10,453 nucleotides of DNA, taken from assembly GCA_021160785.1 (NCBI GenBank), contig JAGHBX010000582.1:1-10453 (forward strand). Direction: 5' to 3'. Numbering within the stretch: the first letter of the stretch is position 1; every line of letters starts with the position of its first letter. Source of the DNA: Planctomycetota bacterium. Lineage in GTDB: Bacteria > Planctomycetota > Phycisphaerae > Sedimentisphaerales > Anaerohalosphaeraceae. Both the position numbers and the translations under genes were made by a program. The notes below the pieces were generated by a model, which ran no database searches, had not been told where the DNA came from, and saw only the letters and a program-made list of their open reading frames with translations. Shown here piece after piece: positions 5,579 through 10,453 of this stretch.

Positions 5579-5985
5579 TACGCCACGGCGGTTAATCTCT
5601 CTATCATGGCGATGGCCTCTTCGTCGAGGGGCTTTACAATATACCCGTCGCAGCCCAGCTCTCGGCAGCGGCGTATATTGTCCGGATTATCGCTTGACGT
5701 AACGATAACAACGGGCAAATGGTCCAGCCGCTCGTCTTTTTTGATATCGGCCAGTATCTCGATTCCGTCGATCTTCGGCATTCGGATGTCAAGCAGGAGA
5801 ATGTACTTGTCCACCGGCGGCAGATTCGGTTGCCCGTCATGCGTGAAAAGAAAATCCAGGGTCTCCTGACCGTCGCACAGCCAGACAATCTCATTGTCAA
5901 TCCCCGCATCCCTCAGGCAATGCTTCATGAGTACAAAATGCCCCCGGTCGTCTTCGCTTATCAAAATAGTAACACCTTTGACCAT
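5578..5985 (-). CDS. Single-domain response regulator (CheY-like, Rcp1 type)
   Basis: It is a stand-alone receiver of 135 aa with no DNA-binding output, the likely phosphate acceptor of the kinase encoded just upstream. The acidic pair is Asp12-Asp13 (ISEDDRGHF), the phospho-acceptor Asp66 (LLLDIRMPKIDG), the switch Thr96 (VTSS) and the conserved Lys118 (VKPLDE). The fold fits Rcp1-type regulators that partner phytochrome-like kinases. ATG 5985-5983 is preferred because GGTGA lies 7-8 nt upstream and the receiver begins at once. An in-frame ATG at 6066 would add 27 non-conserved residues and has GAGGA only 1 nt away. The kinase stop is at 6070, so the two form an operon with an 84-nt gap. Output is probably by protein-protein contact or phosphotransfer. 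Confidence 0.93.
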   Translation of the reverse strand: MVKGVTILISEDDRGHFVLMKHCLRDAGIDNEIVWLCDGQETLDFLFTHDGQPNLPPVDKYILLLDIRMPKIDGIEILADIKKDERLDHLPVVIVTSSDNPDNIRRCRELGCDGYIVKPLDEEAIAMIERLTAVA

Positions 5986-6028
5986 ACCCTGCTCACCTTT
6001 CCACTCTATTCGTACCTCAGAGTTGTAG

Positions 6029-6048
6029 GGTAGGCTCTTAAGCCCACC
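6029..6048. other. Hairpin in the kinase-regulator gap
   Basis: GGT-A-GGCT (6029-6036) and AGCC-C-ACC (6041-6048) pair as 7 bp with one mismatch around CTTA, in the 84-nt gap between the kinase stop and the preferred regulator start. It may adjust the ratio of regulator to kinase by RNA stability or partial attenuation. It is small, and the region would be coding if the 6066 start were used. Confidence 0.3.
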
Positions 6049-6069
6049 GCAAATCACTCTACTCATTCC

Positions 6070-7773
6070 TCAGGCGGCGGGCAGGGAAACGAAAAACCTG
6101 CTGCCCTTGCCCGATTCCGATTCCACCCGGATACTGCCTTGTTGCCTGTCTAAGATTCGTCCCACGATTGTCAGCCCTAATCCTTCGCCGTCGACGCCGT
6201 TGCGCGGCTCAAGACGATGGAAAATCTCAAATATCCTGTCGCAGTACTGCGGCGCGATTCCAATGCCGTTGTCCTGGACGCGGTAAACACTGTTGCCGTT
6301 TTCGACCCGCCCGGTAACGGATATCCTGCCTTTGCGCCTGGCGTGGAGATACTTGATCGCATTATTCAGGAGATTCGTGAATATCTGATTTGTTCCCGCA
6401 CGATCTCCCATGCAGGCAGGCAGCCTGTCGACGGTTATCGAGACCCGGCGTTTGTTGGCCTCGAACCGCAGACCTTCGACAACGTCATGCATCAACTTAT
6501 CCATGTCAAGATGCTCAATATGCATCTCGGCTGCGCCGAGGCGCGACACCTCAAGCAACCCGTTGATCAGCACGTTAATCTTGCCGGTTCCCGCATTGAT
6601 AAACTCCAGTGCCTGTGGAATGGATTCGTCAAGCAACTGTGTTGTCTCGTCCTTCACCTCATCGGTAATGCTTTTGCGGCATATTTCCTGGAGTTTCCTG
6701 CAGTGCTGTGTAAGTTCGTCCGCGAAACCCTTGATATTAATAAGCGGGCTCTTCAGGTCATGGCTGGCGACATAGACGATACTCTGCAGTTCCTTGTTCT
6801 TCGCTTCAAGCGTTGTCATCAGTCGTTCGCGTTCGAGTTCGGCATGTTTACGCGCTGTAATATCGAAGTTATACTCGATAACCTGCTTCAGCCGGCCTGA
6901 CTCATCGAAAATAGGATAGCCGTGCACTTCAAAAACCTTGGCGTCGCCGTTTTTGTCGTAGTGTACGTGTTCCACAGTCGCGGGTTTGTGTGTTTCCCTG
7001 ATTATCTTGATGGGGCATGGATATTGCAGACAGTCGCAGGGGTTTTCCTTGTGGTGCGTCAGAGCATAGCACGTGATCTCCGGGTTCAGCGTGTCCGCAC
7101 CGTACGCCGCCGAATTGGCCATGGCGATTGTGAAGTCATCGACGTTGATAACATAAAACGGGTGCGGCAGCGATTCGATCACAGTCCTGAGAAAATCGCC
7201 CTGCCGGCGGGCCTCGACCTCAGCCTTCCTCTGCTGCGTAATATCGACAACGACCAGCCGGATGTGTCCGCCCGCCTTCTTACCGCCCAGTTTCGGAACA
7301 AGCGTGGCCCTCGCCCAGAAGTCGGCGCTGTCCGCTCTTTTTATTCGCAACTCACAGGATTGCCGCCGCCATGTCCGCAGGAACTCATCGAAATTCAAAA
7401 CAAATTTCCGGCGATCATTCGCGGAGACAAACTCGGCAAAATTCCTGCCGATCAATCTCGTGCGATCGACAAAAAGAAGTTGTCCGGACATCTGATTTGC
7501 GCTCAGAATTGTCATATCCTTATCGAGAGTCAAAAGGCCCACGGGCGCCAAGTCAAAAAAATCGCAGTATTTCTTGCGCAGTCCCTCAAGTTCCCGACGC
7601 AATCCGGTGATTTCCTCGGCGGGCGTCAAAGGTTCCTCAAGACTTGACTCGGGCTTCTTGACAGAGTCCGATACCTCCAGGCAACACGGCGCCACATGGG
7701 GGGCATTTTTCGCCACTTTACATCTTGCGGGGTCTGATTTCGAACCCCAGGGTTTCAAACGGCTTTTATTCAT
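6070..7773 (-). CDS. Soluble PAS-PAS sensor histidine kinase
   Basis: A 567-aa cytosolic kinase with no membrane segment, expected to autophosphorylate and pass phosphate to the adjacent receiver. Layout: Cys-containing N-terminal tail (1-45), short coiled coil (50-70), PAS 1 (71-180, ending VVVDITQQRKAE), PAS 2 (192-306, ending YNFDITARKHAE), coiled coil (305-330), DHp with phospho-accepting His338 in ASHDLKSPL, then the ATPase domain: N box NLLNNAIKY (467-475), G1 DNGIGIAP (501-508), F box IFEIFHRL (514-521) and G2 GEGLGLTIV (529-537). The DHp has a roughly 35-residue extra stretch between helices (about 360-395), as in many phytochrome-class kinases. PAS 2 carries CYALTHHKENPC and CLQYPCP, a Cys/His cluster at 235-253. 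ATG 7773-7771 has GGAG 5 nt upstream. The signal sensed is unknown. Confidence 0.95.
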   Translation of the reverse strand: MNKSRLKPWGSKSDPARCKVAKNAPHVAPCCLEVSDSVKKPESSLEEPLTPAEEITGLRRELEGLRKKYCDFFDLAPVGLLTLDKDMTILSANQMSGQLLFVDRTRLIGRNFAEFVSANDRRKFVLNFDEFLRTWRRQSCELRIKRADSADFWARATLVPKLGGKKAGGHIRLVVVDITQQRKAEVEARRQGDFLRTVIESLPHPFYVINVDDFTIAMANSAAYGADTLNPEITCYALTHHKENPCDCLQYPCPIKIIRETHKPATVEHVHYDKNGDAKVFEVHGYPIFDESGRLKQVIEYNFDITARKHAELERERLMTTLEAKNKELQSIVYVASHDLKSPLINIKGFADELTQHCRKLQEICRKSITDEVKDETTQLLDESIPQALEFINAGTGKINVLINGLLEVSRLGAAEMHIEHLDMDKLMHDVVEGLRFEANKRRVSITVDRLPACMGDRAGTNQIFTNLLNNAIKYLHARRKGRISVTGRVENGNSVYRVQDNGIGIAPQYCDRIFEIFHRLEPRNGVDGEGLGLTIVGRILDRQQGSIRVESESGKGSRFFVSLPAA

Positions 7774-7816
7774 ATTGACTCCGCGATCCCAACCTTGGTA
7801 GTAAACACGTGTTCAC
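7766..7816 (-). CDS. Candidate 16-codon leader peptide overlapping the kinase start
   Basis: A GTG at 7816-7814 sits 6 nt after AAGGAGG (7829-7823), a stronger and better spaced ribosome site than the kinase's own. The frame reads M-N-T-C-L-L-P-R-L-G-S-R-S-Q-Y-E and stops with TAA at 7768-7766, 8 nt inside the kinase gene. A ribosome ending here would be placed to re-initiate at the kinase ATG, so translational coupling is plausible. The kinase frame has an in-frame TGA just upstream and no other start, so the strong site cannot serve a longer kinase. There is no run of one amino acid as in classical attenuators. It may also be chance; conservation would decide. Confidence 0.4.
   Translation of the reverse strand: MNTCLLPRLGSRSQYE
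7801..7816. promoter_or_regulatory. 16-bp near-palindrome centred on AACACGTGTT
   Basis: The 10-bp core AACACGTGTT (7804-7813) is perfectly symmetric, and the outer GT/AC pairs extend it to 7801-7816 with one mismatched pair. It lies 28-43 nt upstream of the kinase ATG and includes the GTG of the candidate leader. It could be an operator, or in RNA a stem that hides the GTG. Confidence 0.4.
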
Positions 7817-7977
7817 AAGACCCCTCCTTGCCTTTGGCGGCAAATGTTTCTTCTCCCACAGCCCCCACGGCGCTGTCCCTTACATGTTATAGTCCCAACC
7901 CATGCCAAATGTTCGCCCGGCTGCACCGCCTTTTTGTCCTCCGCAGAGAGCATTCGTCAAAAAATGTTCGATTGTGC

Positions 7978-7995
7978 GCATGCCCCCAGGCACGC
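7978..7995 (-). terminator. Possible terminator after the GH127 gene
   Basis: Downstream of the GH127 stop on the minus strand, GCGTGCC (7995-7989) pairs with GGCATGC (7984-7978), 7 bp with one G-T wobble and a 4-nt loop. A run of six T follows, but only after about 14 nt, so the signal is imperfect. The remaining 7817-7977 holds no coding sequence I can support; a TATAAC on the minus strand lacks a matching -35. Confidence 0.4.
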
Positions 7996-7998
7996 TGC

Positions 7999-10453
7999 TC
8001 ATTCATCCCTCAGCCAGACAGACGAACTGACCCCGCCGGCACCGCCTGCGTCCGGGACAGCACGATTGTTCCGGGCGTAGTTGGGGATCGCCGTCAATGC
8101 CGAACCGTCCGTCCAGAGGCCCTTAATAACCATCACCCCGCCTAACAAGTCGCCCTTCCACTCGGCGGTCAGCGCAGCGGCGGGACTGAGGACATTGTCA
8201 AGGTCCTGATCAATGCTCTCGGCACTGTAGATCAGCGGACCATATCGCAACGCCACCTGGCCGGCGGTGGCGGCAATTTTATCGCTGGCTTTGATTCTCT
8301 GGACCTTCATCGGCAGCACCAGGTCGATCTTGTCGCCGGCCTTCCATCTCCGGGTGATAACGGCATAACCCTTCTCGATGTGTGGAGTAACCGCTAACCC
8401 GTTGACCGAAATCGAAGTTATCCCGTCGGATTCCGGCGAGCCGGTATAGAGATCGCTAACACTGCGGTTCGGCACGCGGACCTTGACGCTGAAGTTCCTC
8501 TTCAAGGCGGGATTGACCGTAATACAAACCTCGCCGCTCCAGGGATAATCCGTCGCCTGAACCATCTCGACATCGATGCCGGCGACATCTTCGACCGTCA
8601 CCGTGCTTCCGACGAACAGATTCACGTAAATGCTGTCGTCGCTCTTTGCGTACATCCACGTAGGCAGCATCAGCAGCGTCCTGGGGATGTTCCCCACGCA
8701 GCAGGGACAGCCGTGCCAGTCGTAGCGAGGTCGCCGCGAATCCAGCGGATTCTGGTAATAGAAATTCTTCCCTTCCAAATCCATCGAGCCTAAGAGCGCA
8801 TTATACAGCGTCTCTTCGTACAGGTCCGCATACCGTGCGTCGTGGTATGTCATGTTGAGATTGTGCTGGAAGAATATCTCACCGCAGCTCGAGCAGGATT
8901 CACAATACGCATTGTGGCGAAGCGAGTAGTCCGGACCAAACCCTTCGGACGTCTCCCCGCTGCCCACGCCGCCTGTAACATAGTACTTGCGATTGACGAT
9001 GTTGTCCCAGAGCGACATGACGGCGCTGTGGTAGTCGACATCGCCGGTTTCCATGGCGACGTCGGCCATCCCCGCGTAGGAATAGACCGCACGCACGGCA
9101 TGTCCCACCGCCTCATACTGCCGGACGACGGGCACGTGACTCTGGTCGTATTTGCTGCCATTCTTACGGCAATCCAACAAAAACTTCGCCAGTTCGATAT
9201 ACTTATCGCCTTTGCCGGCGCCTTCCATCCTGCTCACAAATCGACCGAACCGAACCAGGCCCATCTCCATCGCCTGGTGGCCGTCGTACCATTCCTGCTT
9301 CGGTGCCGGGCCGATATTGTCGTACCAGCAGTCGGCGAGTTTCCTGGCCGCATCGTACAACCTGGCGTCGGCCTTGCCGGTCATCAGGTAGTGGGCAACA
9401 GCACACTCCAGAAAATAACCGGCGACGTATCCTTCGTGAGCACCTCTGTTACCAGCCGACCAATGTTCGCGGTCGTTGAGCGTGAAGTACGTCTGCAGAT
9501 ACCCATCGGATTCCTGTGCCGCGAGAATCTTCGGAATCCAGTCTTCCAGCGTCCCCCTCATCTCCTTCTGCGCCTTGATGATCTCGGCGTCGCCCTGTGG
9601 ATCGACCATGAGGGCGACACAAATCGACTCGATAGTATTGTAAACCCAGGCGTTAGAGAACACATAACCTCTGTGTTTTCCATGAGGCTTGCCGGCCAGT
9701 TTGTTGGCGGCATCGATGAAGTTATTGATGCCGCCGTGCTTCAGGTCCGGGTCGGAAATCTTCTCGATACAGTGCGGGATCCAGTTGACGATCAGGGCCT
9801 TGGCCCTGGGGCTCCACAAAGGACTGTTGATTTTATAGCGTTTCGTGTCGATCAAATCCAGGTGTGTCGGCGGCGGCGGGGCAACCACCTTGACCGCCAG
9901 CGCAGACGAAGCACTCAACGCCCCCTTCCCGGCCGTCATTTTCAGTACATAGTCACCCAGCGCCGAGAATGTCGCCGTCGTCGCGGCATCGGCGGCATCG
10001 GCAAAAGCGACCGTTCCGGGACCGGACACCTTGCTCCATGTAACGCCGGCGTCTTTGCCGCCCAACGCCTTTACCTCGCCGTTGAGGTAAGTCCTGCCGC
10101 CTAATACGACCACGCGATCGACACCCGCCGCGACCGTGGGCGGAAACTCCGACGACTTGCCCGAATCGTACACCTTCCATTCCAGAATCCCGGTAGAATA
10201 GTTGCCATCGCCATCGATCTGGAGCCTGAGTGCGGAAGTTCGCACCTCGTCGAAAGTCGTCGTGTTATACTGACTCGCCGCCACTGCCAGCCCTGACGGA
10301 TTCTTCACCGGCACAAAAACATTGCCCTCTCGGTACAACAGCCGACACGCCTTCGGCAAACGAACACCGCGTCGATCGTCCCACCAGTACACATCGATTC
10401 TTCTTGTGCTGATCGGACGGCACCAGTCGTACTGCACCCATTGCGTGCCCTTC
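7999..10453 (-). CDS. Modular GH127 beta-L-arabinofuranosidase-like enzyme (3' part; 5' end beyond the right edge)
   Basis: GH127 enzymes release beta-L-arabinofuranose through a zinc-bound cysteine nucleophile. The frame is open to the edge, giving 817 visible codons; a GTG at 10437-10435 lies inside a domain (GTQWVQYDW), so it is not the start. Visible order: discoidin-like sugar-binding module (res. 1-95; VQYDWCRPISTRRIDVYWWDD begins it, ending GILEWKVY), Ig/PKD-like module (about 103-190; GGRTYLNGEVKALGGKDAG through ALAVKVV), a PPPP linker, then GH127 (about 200-795). The metal/catalytic residues are kept: Glu and Cys in CESCSSCG (codons 8901-8899 and 8895-8893) and the pair of Cys in HGCPCCVGN (8703-8698), matching HypBA1 Glu338, Cys340, Cys417 and Cys418. 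Signal peptide and any further N-terminal modules are unseen. The family is sure; the exact linkage cut is inferred. Confidence 0.93.
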   Translation of the reverse strand, partial: KGTQWVQYDWCRPISTRRIDVYWWDDRRGVRLPKACRLLYREGNVFVPVKNPSGLAVAASQYNTTTFDEVRTSALRLQIDGDGNYSTGILEWKVYDSGKSSEFPPTVAAGVDRVVVLGGRTYLNGEVKALGGKDAGVTWSKVSGPGTVAFADAADAATTATFSALGDYVLKMTAGKGALSASSALAVKVVAPPPPTHLDLIDTKRYKINSPLWSPRAKALIVNWIPHCIEKISDPDLKHGGINNFIDAANKLAGKPHGKHRGYVFSNAWVYNTIESICVALMVDPQGDAEIIKAQKEMRGTLEDWIPKILAAQESDGYLQTYFTLNDREHWSAGNRGAHEGYVAGYFLECAVAHYLMTGKADARLYDAARKLADCWYDNIGPAPKQEWYDGHQAMEMGLVRFGRFVSRMEGAGKGDKYIELAKFLLDCRKNGSKYDQSHVPVVRQYEAVGHAVRAVYSYAGMADVAMETGDVDYHSAVMSLWDNIVNRKYYVTGGVGSGETSEGFGPDYSLRHNAYCESCSSCGEIFFQHNLNMTYHDARYADLYEETLYNALLGSMDLEGKNFYYQNPLDSRRPRYDWHGCPCCVGNIPRTLLMLPTWMYAKSDDSIYVNLFVGSTVTVEDVAGIDVEMVQATDYPWSGEVCITVNPALKRNFSVKVRVPNRSVSDLYTGSPESDGITSISVNGLAVTPHIEKGYAVITRRWKAGDKIDLVLPMKVQRIKASDKIAATAGQVALRYGPLIYSAESIDQDLDNVLSPAAALTAEWKGDLLGGVMVIKGLWTDGSALTAIPNYARNNRAVPDAGGAGGVSSSVWLRDE

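Noticed and set aside
6217..7647. Two plus-strand open frames of 227 and 241 aa
   Set aside because: Both are antisense to the histidine kinase; the kinase boxes on the minus strand are intact.
8842..10104. 420-aa plus-strand open frame
   Set aside because: It lies fully antisense to the GH127 gene, whose catalytic motifs are unambiguous. The antisense product shows no coherent motifs.
1..10453. CRISPR array, tRNA, rRNA or transposase genes
   Set aside because: I saw no regularly spaced repeats with unique spacers, no cloverleaf or T-loop signature, no rRNA segments and no transposase motifs on either strand.

Overview
The window looks like part of the chromosome of a free-living, polysaccharide-degrading bacterium. 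The gene content (a GH140-type apiosidase-like hydrolase, a modular GH127 enzyme, a class II xylose isomerase, a cytosolic PAS-PAS kinase with a single-domain regulator) and the short AT-rich intergenic repeats built on AAATC/ACAATC suggest a Planctomycetota-like organism, perhaps Phycisphaerae. That assignment is inference: there is no rRNA or marker gene. I see no tRNA, rRNA, CRISPR array, transposase, integrase or phage gene.

Left part, 1-3117, all on the minus strand. The first 270 codons of a glycerate 2-kinase run off the left edge. Upstream of it is a 172-aa single-span membrane protein of unknown function. Next is a repeat-rich intergenic stretch (1420-1683) with a 21-bp inverted repeat between two copies of a 21-nt direct repeat. 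Then comes a secreted GH140-family (DUF4038) enzyme with a near-consensus sigma-70 promoter and a 21-bp near-palindrome in its 5' leader.

Middle, 3118-5143. Xylose isomerase (xylA) is divergent from the GH140 gene across 228 bp and has all ten canonical metal and catalytic residues at E. coli numbering. A small lipoprotein gene converges on it. A GC-rich hairpin lies between the two stop codons.

Right part, 5144-10453, minus strand. A 434-bp gene-free stretch holds several inverted repeats and a likely terminator. It is followed by a Rcp1-type response regulator, its soluble PAS-PAS histidine kinase and, 5' of the kinase, a 16-codon GTG-started mini-ORF whose strong Shine-Dalgarno and 8-nt overlap with the kinase start suggest a leader peptide. 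The window ends in the 3' part (817 codons) of a large modular GH127 beta-L-arabinofuranosidase-like enzyme with a discoidin-like and an Ig/PKD-like module ahead of the catalytic domain.

Taken together, two glycosidases specific for unusual plant-pectin sugars (apiose, beta-L-arabinofuranose), xylA and glycerate kinase point to pectin or hemicellulose use. However, the genes are separate transcription units with their own signals, not one operon, and no SusC/D pair, transporter or xylulokinase is visible. The best candidates for something undescribed are the leader mini-ORF with its palindrome upstream of the kinase, the operator-like palindrome in the GH140 leader, the Cys/His-rich PAS domain and the orphan membrane protein.
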